Assembly: GCA_020634815.1 (NCBI GenBank)
Contig: JACKBA010000012.1
Location: 62,001-126,000, forward strand
DNA length: 64,000 nt
Direction of reading: 5' to 3'
DNA from: Caldilineaceae bacterium
Lineage (GTDB): Bacteria; Chloroflexota; Anaerolineae; Caldilineales; Caldilineaceae
Each line of letters starts with the position of its first letter. The stretch's first letter is position 1. The notes beneath the pieces are model-generated. The model was not told where the DNA came from. It was given only the letters and a program-made list of their open reading frames with translations, and did no database searches. This document shows positions 1-11,112 of this stretch, in pieces. A program made the translations under genes and the position numbers.

Positions 1-1286
1 ACAAGGGTGTCCAGCTTCTGCTCGACGCCGTCGTGCGCTACCTGCCCAGCCCGAAGGATGTGCCGCCGGTGCAGGGCACCGATCCGGACACGGGTGCAAC
101 CATCGAGCGCGGCCCGAATGTTGACGAACCCTTCGCCGGCCTGGTCTTCAAGATTGTCACCGACCCCTTTGTCGGCCGTCTTGCGTACATTCGTGTCTAC
201 TCGGGTGTGCTGCGCTCCGGCGAGACCGTCTACAACTCCAACCGCGGCAGGCGCGAGCGGATCGGGCGTCTGGTGCGTATGCACGCCGACAAGCGCGAGG
301 ACGTCAAGGAAGTTGTCGCCGGCGACATTGCCGCCATCGTCGGTCCCAAGGAAAGCTACACCGGCGAGACGCTCTGCGATCAGAAGCAGCAGATCATGCT
401 GGAGACCATCGAGTTCCCCGAGCCGGTCATCAAGGTGGCGGTGGAGCCGAAGTCGAAGGCCGACCAGGACAAGCTGACCGAGGCGCTCATCAAGCTCGCC
501 GAGGAGGATCCGACCTTCCGTGTCCAGTATGACGACCAGACCGGCCAGACCGTCATCTCCGGCATGGGCGAACTTCACCTTGACATCATTGTCGATCGCC
601 TGAAGCGGGAATTCCGCGTGCAGTGCAACGTCGGCCGGCCGCAGGTCGCCTACCGTGAGACGATCACGCGGTCGGTCAAGATCGAAGGCCGTTTCGTGCG
701 TCAGTCCGGCGGTCGTGGCCAGTACGGCCATGTGTGGCTGGAGATGGCGCCCAACGACTCCGGTGCCGGCTTCCTCTTCGAGGACAAGATCGTCGGTGGC
801 GTCGTGCCGCGTGAATACATCACGCCGGTGCAGAAGGGCGTCGTCGAGGCCATGGAAAGCGGCGTGTTGGCCGGCTATCCGGTCGTCGACATCAAGGTCG
901 CGCTGGTTGACGGCTCGTACCACGAGGTCGACTCCAGCGAAATGGCCTTCAAGATTGCCGGCAGCATGGCCTTCAAGGATGGCGCGCAGAAGGCCGGCCC
1001 CATTCTCCTGGAGCCGATGATGCGCGTCGAGACGATTGTGCCGGACGAATATGTCGGCGATGTCGTGGGCGACATATCCTCGCGGCGCGGCCAGGTGGAA
1101 GGCATGGATGTGCGCAGCGGCAACGTGCAGGCCGTGCGGGCGCTGGTTCCGCTGGCCGAGATGTTTGGCTACGCAACCGACCTGCGCTCCATGACCAGCG
1201 GCCGTGGCAGCTTTAGCATGCAGTTCGAGAAGTACATGCCGGTGAGTCAGAACATCGCTGAGAAGGTGCTCAAGGGCATGGCGTAA
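1..1286 (+). CDS. fusA: Elongation factor G, 3' part (5' end outside window)
   Basis: Translocation GTPase that moves tRNA and mRNA through the ribosome. The reading frame is open from base 3 to the TAA at 1284-1286, giving about 427 residues, the C-terminal three fifths of a roughly 700-residue EF-G. The GTP-binding domain lies outside the window; what remains is the end of domain I/II and domains III-V. Visible signatures are the domain III segment SGMGELHLDI, the domain IV stretch RQSGGRGQYGHVW and the C-terminal SMTSGRGSF. The next gene is tuf after a long gap, the order of the str operon, so rpsL and rpsG probably lie just upstream. Confidence 0.97.
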   Translation, partial: KGVQLLLDAVVRYLPSPKDVPPVQGTDPDTGATIERGPNVDEPFAGLVFKIVTDPFVGRLAYIRVYSGVLRSGETVYNSNRGRRERIGRLVRMHADKREDVKEVVAGDIAAIVGPKESYTGETLCDQKQQIMLETIEFPEPVIKVAVEPKSKADQDKLTEALIKLAEEDPTFRVQYDDQTGQTVISGMGELHLDIIVDRLKREFRVQCNVGRPQVAYRETITRSVKIEGRFVRQSGGRGQYGHVWLEMAPNDSGAGFLFEDKIVGGVVPREYITPVQKGVVEAMESGVLAGYPVVDIKVALVDGSYHEVDSSEMAFKIAGSMAFKDGAQKAGPILLEPMMRVETIVPDEYVGDVVGDISSRRGQVEGMDVRSGNVQAVRALVPLAEMFGYATDLRSMTSGRGSFSMQFEKYMPVSQNIAEKVLKGMA

Positions 1287-1630
1287 TCAACGGACCAATG
1301 CATTGCCGGTGTCGCAGCGCAGAGCAATCCCACTTCTCCGCCTGATCGACGCCGGCAATGTATGCTCGTTGTTCCCTACGCCCCCAGCTCCCTTCCCGGT
1401 CTGTCGATCACAATTGAGTTCGTTTTGTCAAGCTGCCAATTTGGAGCTCCAGAGCGGCTCACGTATACTATTAAGCTTGTGACGATAGGCGCAATCTGTC
1501 GTCACCTGAAATGTTGTGCCCCTGCACCGCCGGGAATACCAACGGCGGTGCAGTTGTGCCGGAGTATGAAAATCATAGGCAGTTTGGCTACAAAACGCTG
1601 ATCGAAAATACAGTGTAGGAGGTAACGGAC
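1287..1630. other. fusA-tuf intergenic region
   Basis: This 344-base gap holds no convincing gene; a 79-codon open frame in it has no recognisable features. It contains an imperfect inverted repeat (1300-1314 against 1348-1362, 13 of 15 bases paired, core CATTGCCGG/CCGGCAATG) with no T-run, and further downstream a likely promoter for tuf. A strong Shine-Dalgarno (AGGAGGT) lies just before tuf. Confidence 0.6.
1441..1469 (+). promoter_or_regulatory. Putative sigma-70-type promoter of tuf
   Basis: TTGGAG (1441-1446), a 17-base spacer, then TATACT (1464-1469). The -10 matches consensus at 5 of 6 positions, the -35 only at 3 of 6. It would give a 5' leader of about 155 bases. Inferred from sequence only. 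Confidence 0.45.
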
Positions 1631-2830
<1,200 letters not shown>

Positions 2831-2840
2831 CGCAGATATG

Positions 2841-2895
2841 GTAGAAGGCAGACGGTAGACAGCAGCAACATCGCAGTCTACCGTCTACCTTCTAC
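2841..2895. repeat. 20-bp inverted repeat between tuf and rpsJ
   Basis: Arms 2841-2860 and 2876-2895 pair at 19 of 20 positions around a 15-base loop. Each arm is built from near-repeats of a GTAGAMGG/GACGGTAGA word. No T-run follows, so it is not a classic terminator. It could stabilise the 3' end of the tuf message or separate tuf from the S10 block. Confidence 0.8.
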
Positions 2896-2923
2896 TGTCA
2901 AGACTGAATACGAGAGACAGGAA

Positions 2924-3232
2924 ATGGCTAAACAAAAGATCCGCATCAAGCTCAAGGCATACGACCACCGTGTTCTGGACGCTTCCGTCCGGCAGATCGT
3001 GGACGCCGCCGAGCAGACTGGTGCCCAGGTTGTCGGCCCCGTGCCGCTGCCGACCAGCATCGAGAAGTACACGGTCATGCGCGCCACCTTCATCGACAAG
3101 GACAGCCGCGAGCAGTTCGAGGTTCGCACACATCGCCGCCTGATCGACGTGGTGGATCCGGGCAGCAAGACGATCGAGAACCTGACGCGCCTGAACCTGC
3201 CGGCCGGCGTGGACATCGAAATCAAGCTGTAA
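2924..3232 (+). CDS. rpsJ: 30S ribosomal protein S10
   Basis: Small-subunit head protein (NusE in antitermination complexes). 102 residues, the normal length. The N-terminal IRIKLKAYDHRVLD and central PVPLPTSIEKYTVMR segments are typical S10 signatures. It opens the S10 block after a hairpin-bearing gap; the ATG follows a GACAGGA ribosome-binding site. A 174-base leader with its own hairpin separates it from rplC. Confidence 0.98.
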   Translation: MAKQKIRIKLKAYDHRVLDASVRQIVDAAEQTGAQVVGPVPLPTSIEKYTVMRATFIDKDSREQFEVRTHRRLIDVVDPGSKTIENLTRLNLPAGVDIEIKL

Positions 3233-3247
3233 TCGTTTTGGTCAATT

Positions 3248-3288
3248 GCCGACAGGCCGGTATGTGCAGGTAGAAGTGGCCGGTCGGC
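3248..3288. repeat. Hairpin in rpsJ-rplC leader
   Basis: Arms 3248-3258 (GCCGACAGGCC) and 3278-3288 (GGCCGGTCGGC) pair at 10 of 11 positions across a 19-base loop, within a 174-base gap that is long for an S10 block. It may be a leader structure for rplC-rplD expression; this is inference. Confidence 0.5.
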
Positions 3289-3406
3289 GGCTGGCAAATC
3301 TTTAGGGGATGATGCGGTCTAGAGCAGTTTGGGCGAAATCGATCTGCGGCGGGTTGCCCGCAACGCTCGCTCGTAACGACTCAACCGGCAGTCCCAGGAG
3401 GACGAG

Positions 3407-4060
3407 ATGAGAGGAATTTTAGGCAAGAAAGTAGGGATGACGCAGCTCTTTGACAAGAGCGGCGCCGTTGTCCCGGTCACGATTATCGAGGCCGGCCCCT
3501 GCTACGTGACCCAGGTGAAGACCGAAGATAGCGACGGCTACAATGCGGTTCAGCTTGGGTACGAAGAGGTTCCGGAGCGCAAGCTCACCAAGGGCCAGCG
3601 CGGCCACTTGGGCAAGGCCGGCACGCCGTCGGTGCGCCGGCTGCGCGAGTTCCGCTACGAAGTCGCCCCGGAAGTAAGCGTGGGCGATGTCGTCAAGGCG
3701 GATGTTTTCGTTGAGGGTGAATTGGTCGACGTGTCCGGCGTCTCCAAGGGGCGCGGTTTCTCGGGTGCTGTGCGGCGCCACGGCTTTGCCGGCGGCCCCA
3801 AGACGCACGGCCAGTCCGATCGCCATCGTGCCACGGGTTCGCGCGGCGCCGGTACGACACCGGGCCACACCTTCCCCGGCACGCGGGCGCCTGGCCAGTA
3901 TGGCAGCGCCAACACGACGGTCCAGAATCTCAAAGTGGCCCTGGTCGACCCAGAGCGCAACCTGATCGCCGTGCGCGGCGCCATCCCTGGCGCACGCGGC
4001 ACGTTGGTCGTCGTGCGCGAGTCGGGCAAGGCCATGCGGAAGTCGAAGAAGGCCAAATAA
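3407..4060 (+). CDS. rplC: 50S ribosomal protein L3
   Basis: Early-assembly 23S rRNA-binding protein near the peptidyl-transferase centre. 217 residues, normal length. It begins MRGILGKKVGMTQLF and carries the conserved central loop GGPKTHGQSDRHR followed by PGTRAPGQYG, which reaches toward the catalytic centre. The ATG sits behind CAGGAGGACG. It is 38 bases upstream of rplD, in the standard S10-block order. Confidence 0.98.
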   Translation: MRGILGKKVGMTQLFDKSGAVVPVTIIEAGPCYVTQVKTEDSDGYNAVQLGYEEVPERKLTKGQRGHLGKAGTPSVRRLREFRYEVAPEVSVGDVVKADVFVEGELVDVSGVSKGRGFSGAVRRHGFAGGPKTHGQSDRHRATGSRGAGTTPGHTFPGTRAPGQYGSANTTVQNLKVALVDPERNLIAVRGAIPGARGTLVVVRESGKAMRKSKKAK

Positions 4061-4098
4061 GGCGAGCTGCGACAGGATTGACTAAGGAGTATCAGACC

Positions 4099-4749
<651 letters not shown>

Positions 4750-4751
4750 CC

Positions 4752-5042
4752 ATGCACGTATACGAAGTTCTAAAGCGCCCTATCGTCACTGAAAAGACGA
4801 TGATTGCCACCGATGACTTTAACAAGGTCACCTTTGAGGTGGACATGCGCGCCAACAAGCTCCAGGTCAAGGATGCGGTGGAAACTGCCTTTGACGTGGA
4901 TGTTGTTGATGTGCACGTGATGGTGATGCCGGCCAAGACCACGCGCCGCGGCAAGCAGATTCGCATTCGCCAGCCGAAGTGGAAAAAGGCTGTAGTCACC
5001 CTGGCGTCCGGCGACAGCATCCAACTGTTCGAAGGCGTATAA
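4752..5042 (+). CDS. rplW: 50S ribosomal protein L23
   Basis: Protein at the tunnel exit that docks trigger factor and SRP. 96 residues, starting MHVYEVLKRPIVTEKT. The start at 4752 is set by homology and by the 2-base gap after rplD, with GGAGG in the end of rplD as ribosome-binding site; a longer upstream frame would overlap rplD. The conserved basic segment KTTRRGKQIRIRQPKWKKA is present. Translation is probably coupled to rplD. Confidence 0.97.
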   Translation: MHVYEVLKRPIVTEKTMIATDDFNKVTFEVDMRANKLQVKDAVETAFDVDVVDVHVMVMPAKTTRRGKQIRIRQPKWKKAVVTLASGDSIQLFEGV

Positions 5043-5054
5043 GGGAGAGTTCTG

Positions 5055-5885
<831 letters not shown>

Positions 5886-5902
5886 GGGGATAGGAGCGAA
5901 AA

Positions 5903-6187
5903 ATGTCGCGTTCACTAAAGAAGGGCCCGTACATCAGCCCGAAGCTGCTGAAGCGTGTCGAGGAAATGAATCGCAAGGGCGAACGCAAAGTCCTCAAGAC
6001 CTGGTCACGGGCTTCCACGATCTTTCCGCAGTTTGTCGGACACACGATCGCCGTGCATGACGGCAGGCGCCATGTTCCGGTCTACATCTCGGAGAACATG
6101 GTTGGCCACAAGCTGGGAGAATTTGCGCCGACGCGCTTCTTCCGTGGCCACGTCAGGTCCGAAAAGGCCACCAAGGCCCGCCGCTAA
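5903..6187 (+). CDS. rpsS: 30S ribosomal protein S19
   Basis: Small-subunit head protein that pairs with S13 and contacts the A-site tRNA. 94 residues, beginning MSRSLKKGPYISPKL. The conserved WSRASTIFPQFVGHTIAVHDGR and the GHKLGEFAPTR segment are complete. 17 bases after rplB, with GGATAGGAG-type ribosome-binding sequence. Confidence 0.98.
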   Translation: MSRSLKKGPYISPKLLKRVEEMNRKGERKVLKTWSRASTIFPQFVGHTIAVHDGRRHVPVYISENMVGHKLGEFAPTRFFRGHVRSEKATKARR

Positions 6188-6220
6188 CGGGTGCTTGGGC
6201 AGAAAAACGGAGATTTGACC

Positions 6221-6595
6221 ATGGAAGTGGTTGCACAGACAAAATTTACCGGCATCAGTGCGCAGAAGACGCGCCTGGTGGTCAATGAGGTGCGCGGGCG
6301 CCAGGCTGAAGAGGCGCTGGCAGTGCTGTCCTATATGCCGCAGTCGGCGTCAAAGGTCGTGGCGAAGACGATCAAGAGTGCCTTGGCCAATGCTGTGGAA
6401 AACTTCGGCTACGACAGCAAGGACATGTATATCACCAAGATCTATGCTGACGACGCTCCGATTCGCAAGTGGCGCCGCTTTGGCGCCCGCGGTCGGTTCA
6501 AGCCGTGGTTGCGCCGTTCCTCCCATGTCACCGTGGTGCTGGAAGAGCGTGTCGAAACGAGCAGTGCGGTCGCCGGCAAGGCGAGCAGCGATTAA
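6221..6595 (+). CDS. rplV: 50S ribosomal protein L22
   Basis: Exit-tunnel protein with a long beta-hairpin. 124 residues from ATG 6221; ACGGAGA (6207-6213) is well placed for this start, whereas an upstream in-frame ATG/TTG region would add residues not seen in L22. The N-terminal block ISAQKTRLVVNEVRGR and the tunnel-hairpin segment RRFGARGRFKPWLRRSSH are recognisable. The stop is 11 bases before rpsC. Confidence 0.97.
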   Translation: MEVVAQTKFTGISAQKTRLVVNEVRGRQAEEALAVLSYMPQSASKVVAKTIKSALANAVENFGYDSKDMYITKIYADDAPIRKWRRFGARGRFKPWLRRSSHVTVVLEERVETSSAVAGKASSD

Positions 6596-6606
6596 GGGAG
6601 GATCAC

Positions 6607-7323
6607 TTGGGTCGCAAAGTAAATCCCATCGGCTTCCGCCTGGGAATCATCAAAGAGCACAAGAGTCGCTGGTTTGCCGCCGGCAAGCAGTACACGGAGC
6701 AGCTTGACGAGGATCGCAACATCCGCGCCATGGTCTTCGATGCGCTGAACAAGGACGATCGTCCGAGCCGCGACAGCCGCCAGAACAGCAAGAACAAGGC
6801 CGGCATCAGCAACATCGAGATCGAGCGCCAGCCCAACCAGGTGCACGTGATCATCGACACCGCCCGTCCCGGCGTGATCATCGGTCGCAAGGGCGCCAGC
6901 GTCAACCTCCTGCGCCAGCAGTTGCAGGACCTGACGCAGAAGAAGGTCAAGATCGACGTGCGCGAAATCACCAAGCCCGAGCTGGACTCGCGCCTGGTGG
7001 CGGAGAGCATCGCCGAGCAGCTCGAGCGCCGTATCTCCTGGAAGCGGGCCATGAAGCAGTCTGCGCAGAAGACGATGCGTGCCGGCGGTCGTGGCATCAT
7101 GATCACCGTGGCGGGGCGCCTGGGCGGCAGCGACATGGGTCGCGTCGACACGGTCCGCGAAGGCCAGATTCCGCGCCATACGCTGCGCGCCGACATCGAC
7201 TACGGCACGGCCGAGGCCACCACGACCTTTGGTGTGATTGGCATCAAGGTCTGGATCTATCTGGGCGAAGTGTTGCCGGGCGAAGAATATCACGCCAGGT
7301 ATCTGGCGACGGCAGAAAAGTAA
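6607..7323 (+). CDS. rpsC: 30S ribosomal protein S3
   Basis: mRNA-entry-channel protein with helicase function. 238 residues from a TTG start at 6607, decided by AAGGGAGGA at 6594-6602 and by the universal S3 opening GRKVNPIGFRLG directly after it; there is no ATG at this point. The KH domain has RPGVIIGRKG, and the C-terminal domain has GGRGIMITVAGRLGG and GVIGIKVWIYLGE. The rare TTG start may lower initiation. A 172-base gap follows, unusual inside an S10 block. Confidence 0.97.
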   Translation: MGRKVNPIGFRLGIIKEHKSRWFAAGKQYTEQLDEDRNIRAMVFDALNKDDRPSRDSRQNSKNKAGISNIEIERQPNQVHVIIDTARPGVIIGRKGASVNLLRQQLQDLTQKKVKIDVREITKPELDSRLVAESIAEQLERRISWKRAMKQSAQKTMRAGGRGIMITVAGRLGGSDMGRVDTVREGQIPRHTLRADIDYGTAEATTTFGVIGIKVWIYLGEVLPGEEYHARYLATAEK

Positions 7324-7495
7324 GAAGAGTCGTTAGTCTTGGCGGGAAGAGGTGGCAGCCGGTTGCGGCGCACCGATTGACCGGCCAAGTGAGTTGTGCA
7401 AAGTCGGTATAGTTCTGCCGGGAACGCGATTTACGTCGCACCTTTGAAACGACCCGGTGGAAAACGTATCGAAGGACATAGATGGAGAATCGACT

Positions 7496-7915
7496 ATGTT
7501 GATGCCAAAGCGTGTTAAGTACCGCAAGTTGCAGCGCGGCCGCCTCAAAGGCAAGGCTCAGCGCGGCAACTCGGTGGCGTTCGGCACCTACGGCCTGCAA
7601 AGCCTGGAGGGACACTACGTCACCAGCCGCCAGATTGAGGCTGCTCGTCGCGCCATCGTGCGCTACGTGCGCCGTGGCGGTAAGATCTGGATCCGCATCT
7701 TCCCGGATCGGCCGGTCACCAAGCGTGCCGCCGAAACCCGCATGGGTTCCGGTAAGGGGAGCGTCGATCACTGGGTAGCGCCTGTGCGCCCGGGACGCGT
7801 CGTCCTGGAAATTGCCGGTGTTCGTGAGGATCAGGCGCGCGAGGCGTTTCGCCTGGCTGCGGCCAAGTTGCCCATGAAGACCCAGTTCATTGCTCGTGAA
7901 GAGCATGGGGCCTGA
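7496..7915 (+). CDS. rplP: 50S ribosomal protein L16
   Basis: Protein organising the tRNA-binding cleft of the large subunit. 139 residues from ATG 7496; GGAG at 7484-7487 sets this start, though ATG 7502 (MPKRVKYRK) is nearly as likely. The typical RVKYRKLQRGRLKG opening and KIWIRIFPDRPVTKR, MGSGKG and HWVAPV segments are present. It follows a 172-base gap with no detectable gene after rpsC and is 11 bases from rpmC. Confidence 0.97.
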   Translation: MLMPKRVKYRKLQRGRLKGKAQRGNSVAFGTYGLQSLEGHYVTSRQIEAARRAIVRYVRRGGKIWIRIFPDRPVTKRAAETRMGSGKGSVDHWVAPVRPGRVVLEIAGVREDQAREAFRLAAAKLPMKTQFIAREEHGA

Positions 7916-7926
7916 GGAGGAGCAAC

Positions 7927-8130
<204 letters not shown>

Positions 8131-8135
8131 CCAAG

Positions 8136-8408
8136 ATGCGTGAGCAACGCAGAGCGCTGGTCGGAACGGTGACCAGCAACAAGATGGACAAGACCGTTGT
8201 TGTGACAGTCGAACGCGTCACCCGTCACCCGCTGTATGGTAAGGTTGTCCGGCGCAACAGGAAGTACAAGGCGCACGACGAGGGCAACACCTGCCAGATG
8301 GGCGATGTGGTACGCATCCGCGAATGCCGGCCGATTAGCAAGGATAAGAAATTCTTCGTCGAAGAGATCCTGCAGCGGGCGGTCCTAGTGGACGAAGCCA
8401 ACGTCTAG
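8136..8408 (+). CDS. rpsQ: 30S ribosomal protein S17
   Basis: Primary 16S rRNA-binding protein with an OB fold. 90 residues; GTVTSNKMDKTVVVTVER and HPLYGKVVRR are classic S17 segments, followed by GDVVRIRECRPISKDK. Start ATG 8136 follows TAAGGAGAACC, 11 bases after rpmC. It ends the S10 block. Confidence 0.97.
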   Translation: MREQRRALVGTVTSNKMDKTVVVTVERVTRHPLYGKVVRRNRKYKAHDEGNTCQMGDVVRIRECRPISKDKKFFVEEILQRAVLVDEANV

Positions 8409-8426
8409 CCGCTGAGGAGATGCGTC

Positions 8427-8795
8427 ATGATTCAGCAGGAAAGCCGGCTCAAAGTAGCCGACAATACAGGAGCCAAAGAACTCTTGACCATTCGCGTCCG
8501 CGGCGGAAGCACGCGTCGTTACGCTGCCGTCGGTGATGTCATCGTCGCCACGGTGAAGTCGGCCAGCCCGACCGGCAGCGTCAAGAAAGGCGATGTCGTG
8601 CGTGCCGTGATCGTGCGGACGAAGCGGCCGGTGCGCCGTGCCGATGGCAGCTACATCCGCTTCGACGAGAATGCGGCCGTCATCATCGATGACAACAAGA
8701 ACCCGCGCGGCACGCGTATCTTTGGCCCGGTGGCCCGCGAACTGCGCGAGGGTGGTTACATGAAAATCGTTTCGCTGGCACCGGAAGTGCTCTGA
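8427..8795 (+). CDS. rplN: 50S ribosomal protein L14
   Basis: Five-stranded barrel protein at the intersubunit interface. 122 residues, exactly the usual length. MIQQESRLKVADNTGAKEL, GDVVRAVIVRTK and GTRIFGPVARELR are diagnostic. It opens the spc block 18 bases after rpsQ with GAGGAGATGC as ribosome-binding site. Confidence 0.98.
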   Translation: MIQQESRLKVADNTGAKELLTIRVRGGSTRRYAAVGDVIVATVKSASPTGSVKKGDVVRAVIVRTKRPVRRADGSYIRFDENAAVIIDDNKNPRGTRIFGPVARELREGGYMKIVSLAPEVL

Positions 8796-8808
8796 GGGAG
8801 GCCAGATC

Positions 8809-9168
8809 ATGAAAGTCAAGATCAACAAGGGCGATACCGTCGAGATCATCGCCGGGAATGACAAGGGCCACCGCGGCGAAGTGCAGCGTGTGATTCGCAA
8901 GAAGAACACGGACGGCACCTACAATCCGGACAAGGTCTATGTCATCGTCGCCGGCGCCAACATGGTGATCAAGCACCAGCGCCCGACGGGACGTGTCGGC
9001 ACGCAGACAGGTCGTATCGAACTCGAGGCGCCGATCCACATCAGCAATGTGATGCTGGTCGGTTCCAACGGCAAGGCGACGCGCGTCGCGTACGAAGTCG
9101 CCAAGGACGGCAGCAAGGAACGCGTCGACCGCAAGACCGGCGCCCCGCTGTCCAAGCCGAAGAAATAG
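8809..9168 (+). CDS. rplX: 50S ribosomal protein L24
   Basis: Assembly initiator that binds 23S rRNA domain I. 119 residues with an N-terminal KOW motif (KGDTVEIIAGNDKGHRGEV) and the central HQRPTGRVGTQTGRIELEAPIH segment conserved in L24. The ATG follows GAGGGAGGCC, 13 bases after rplN. Confidence 0.97.
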   Translation: MKVKINKGDTVEIIAGNDKGHRGEVQRVIRKKNTDGTYNPDKVYVIVAGANMVIKHQRPTGRVGTQTGRIELEAPIHISNVMLVGSNGKATRVAYEVAKDGSKERVDRKTGAPLSKPKK

Positions 9169-9231
9169 CAGCCATTGAGTGCCTGACCTTTCGCCGGACA
9201 GACCGGCGTCTGCGGGCGAGGAGCAAAGATT

Positions 9232-9798
9232 ATGAGCGAACAAAGTGCTACCCGGCCGGTGCCCCGGCTGAAGACACGGTACAATGAAGAGATTGTGCCG
9301 GCGCTGATGAAGGAATTTACCTATCAGAGCGTGATGCAGGTGCCGCGCCTCGAGAAGATCTCGGTCAATATCGGCCTGGGCGAGGCGCTGCAGAACAGCA
9401 AGGCGCTGGAAGCAGCCGCCGGCGACCTGGCGATCATGACCGGCCAGAAGCCGGTGATCACCAAGGCGCGCAACTCGATTGCCGCCTTCAAGCTGCGCGA
9501 AGGCATGGCCATTGGCGCCATGGTCACCCTGCGCGGCAACCGCATGTGGGACTTCCTGGATCGCTTGATCAGCGTCGTCCTGCCGCGCCAGCGCGACTTC
9601 CAGGGCATTTCGCCCGATTCGTTCGACGGCCGTGGCAACTACAGCCTGGGTCTGCGCGAGCAGTTGGTCTTCCCGGAGATCAACTACGACAAGGTCGACA
9701 AGATTCGCGGTCTGGAAGTGACGATCGTGACGACTGCGACCAGTGACGAAGAAGCGCGCCGCATGCTGGCGCTGATGGACATGCCGTTCAAGCGATAA
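9232..9798 (+). CDS. rplE: 50S ribosomal protein L5
   Basis: 5S rRNA-binding protein that contacts the P-site tRNA and forms a bridge with S13. 188 residues; the core is typical (RLEKISVNIGLGEA, TGQKPVITKARNSIA, LRGNRMWDFLDRLI, GNYSLGLREQLVFPEI). The N terminus has about ten extra residues relative to the shortest L5 proteins. A 63-base gap with a 6-bp CGCCGG/CCGGCG hairpin separates it from rplX. Confidence 0.97.
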   Translation: MSEQSATRPVPRLKTRYNEEIVPALMKEFTYQSVMQVPRLEKISVNIGLGEALQNSKALEAAAGDLAIMTGQKPVITKARNSIAAFKLREGMAIGAMVTLRGNRMWDFLDRLISVVLPRQRDFQGISPDSFDGRGNYSLGLREQLVFPEINYDKVDKIRGLEVTIVTTATSDEEARRMLALMDMPFKR

Positions 9799-9809
9799 AG
9801 GGGAAAGCT

Positions 9810-9992
9810 GTGGCTAAGAAGTCAATTGTTATCCGCGAGAGCCGGCGAAAGTATGACGTGCGCGTGCGCAACCGCTGCAAGATCTGCGGCCGCCCGCGTG
9901 GCTACATGCGTCGCTTCGGCTTGTGCCGCATCTGCTTCCGCCAAGAAGCGTTGCGCGGCAATTTGCCTGGCGTTGTGAAGTCGAGCTGGTAA
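9810..9992 (+). CDS. rpsN: 30S ribosomal protein S14, zinc-binding (type Z)
   Basis: Small-subunit head protein, short zinc form of 60 residues with the Cys4 ribbon CKIC and CRIC. It starts at GTG 9810, behind AAAGGGGAAAGC, and reads MAKKSIVIRESRRKYDVRV. This C+ form, like S4 and L36 in the same operon, ties ribosome assembly to zinc supply; no zinc-independent paralogue is in the window. A 141-base gap follows before rpsH. Confidence 0.97.
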   Translation: MAKKSIVIRESRRKYDVRVRNRCKICGRPRGYMRRFGLCRICFRQEALRGNLPGVVKSSW

Positions 9993-10133
9993 GAGAAGAG
10001 CATTGCAAACGGCGGCGCCTTCTCGACGCGGAAGTGGTTGCGATGGCTCGTCGTTCCCAATTTGCTCGGTTGCTAACTACAACTTCGTACTTCTGATTTG
10101 AGGTTGCAAGAGTAGCCTGAGGAGAAAAAACTA

Positions 10134-10529
10134 ATGGTAAATGATCCGATTGCTGACATGCTGACGCGAATTCGCAACGCGAGCATGGTGAAGCAGAAAC
10201 AGGTTGTGATGCCCAGTTCCACGATTAAGGTCGGCATCGCACGCATTTTGACCGAAGAAGGGTTCATCGACGGGTATGGCGTGACGGAAGAAAAGCCGCA
10301 GCCGAAGCTCGTGTTGCGCCTGAAGTACACTGCACAGGGACGCCCGGTCATCACCGGCCTGGAGCGTGTCAGCCGTCCGGGTCGTCGCTTCTATAGCGGC
10401 GCCAAGGACATTCCGTGGGTGCGCAGTGGTCTGGGGGTCAACATCGTCTCCACGCCGAAAGGGTTGATGACGGGACGCAAGGCGCGTCGCGAGCGGCTCG
10501 GCGGCGAAATCCTCTGCAACGTTTGGTAG
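10134..10529 (+). CDS. rpsH: 30S ribosomal protein S8
   Basis: Primary 16S rRNA-binding protein and, in E. coli, translational repressor of the spc operon. 131 residues with NDPIADMLTRIRNA at the start and the C-terminal GLGVNIVSTPKGLMTGRKAR signature. The final residues LCNVW are typical of S8. The ATG is behind TGAGGAGAAAAAA. The 141-base gap before it contains no recognised gene. Confidence 0.97.
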   Translation: MVNDPIADMLTRIRNASMVKQKQVVMPSSTIKVGIARILTEEGFIDGYGVTEEKPQPKLVLRLKYTAQGRPVITGLERVSRPGRRFYSGAKDIPWVRSGLGVNIVSTPKGLMTGRKARRERLGGEILCNVW

Positions 10530-10542
10530 TGGGGAGGTAGCC

Positions 10543-11100
10543 ATGTCTCGTATTGGAAAAATGCCGATTACGTTGCCGGCCAAAGTGACCGTCGACGTAG
10601 ACAAGGGAAATCTGGTGACTGTCAGTGGCCCCAAGGGTACGCTGAAGCAACAGTTTGACCAGGATATGACCATCAAGATCGAAGATGGTGTCGTGAGCAT
10701 CACTCGCCCGACCGACCAGCGCGAGCACCGCGCTCAGCACGGCCTGACCCGTGCGCTGCTGGCCAATATGGTCCAGGGTGTGAGCAATGGCTTCACCCGC
10801 CGCCTGGAAGTGCGTGGCGTTGGTTACCGTGCGGAAAAGCGCGGCAACAACCTCGTGCTCTCCGTTGGCAAGAGCCACCCGGTCGAATTTGTGCCGCCGG
10901 CTCCGGATGTCAACTTCGAGGTCGACAAGGATGGCCGTGGTTTCACGATCAGCGGGATCAACAAGGCGCAGATCGGCGAACTGGCAGCAGTCATTCGCAT
11001 GACGCGGCCGCCGGAACCCTATCAGGGCAAGGGCATCCGCTATCAGGGCGAATACGTGCGCCAGAAAGCTGGCAAGGCCGGCAAGGTCGGTAAGAAATAG
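10543..11100 (+). CDS. rplF: 50S ribosomal protein L6
   Basis: Two-domain protein near the GTPase-associated centre. 185 residues; MSRIGKMPITLPAKV opens it and the C-terminal IRMTRPPEPYQGKGIRYQGE signature is intact. The ATG is 13 bases after rpsH with GGGGAGG as ribosome-binding site. Confidence 0.98.
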   Translation: MSRIGKMPITLPAKVTVDVDKGNLVTVSGPKGTLKQQFDQDMTIKIEDGVVSITRPTDQREHRAQHGLTRALLANMVQGVSNGFTRRLEVRGVGYRAEKRGNNLVLSVGKSHPVEFVPPAPDVNFEVDKDGRGFTISGINKAQIGELAAVIRMTRPPEPYQGKGIRYQGEYVRQKAGKAGKVGKK

Positions 11101-11112
11101 GAGTGAGCAACA

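Noticed and set aside
1362..1601. 79-codon open frame in the fusA-tuf gap
   Set aside because: No ribosome-binding site, no recognised motif, and it overlaps the likely tuf promoter; probably chance.
9993..10133. Short peptide starting at the ATG near 10043 between rpsN and rpsH
   Set aside because: Only 17 codons, no ribosome-binding site and no similarity to a known small ribosomal protein.
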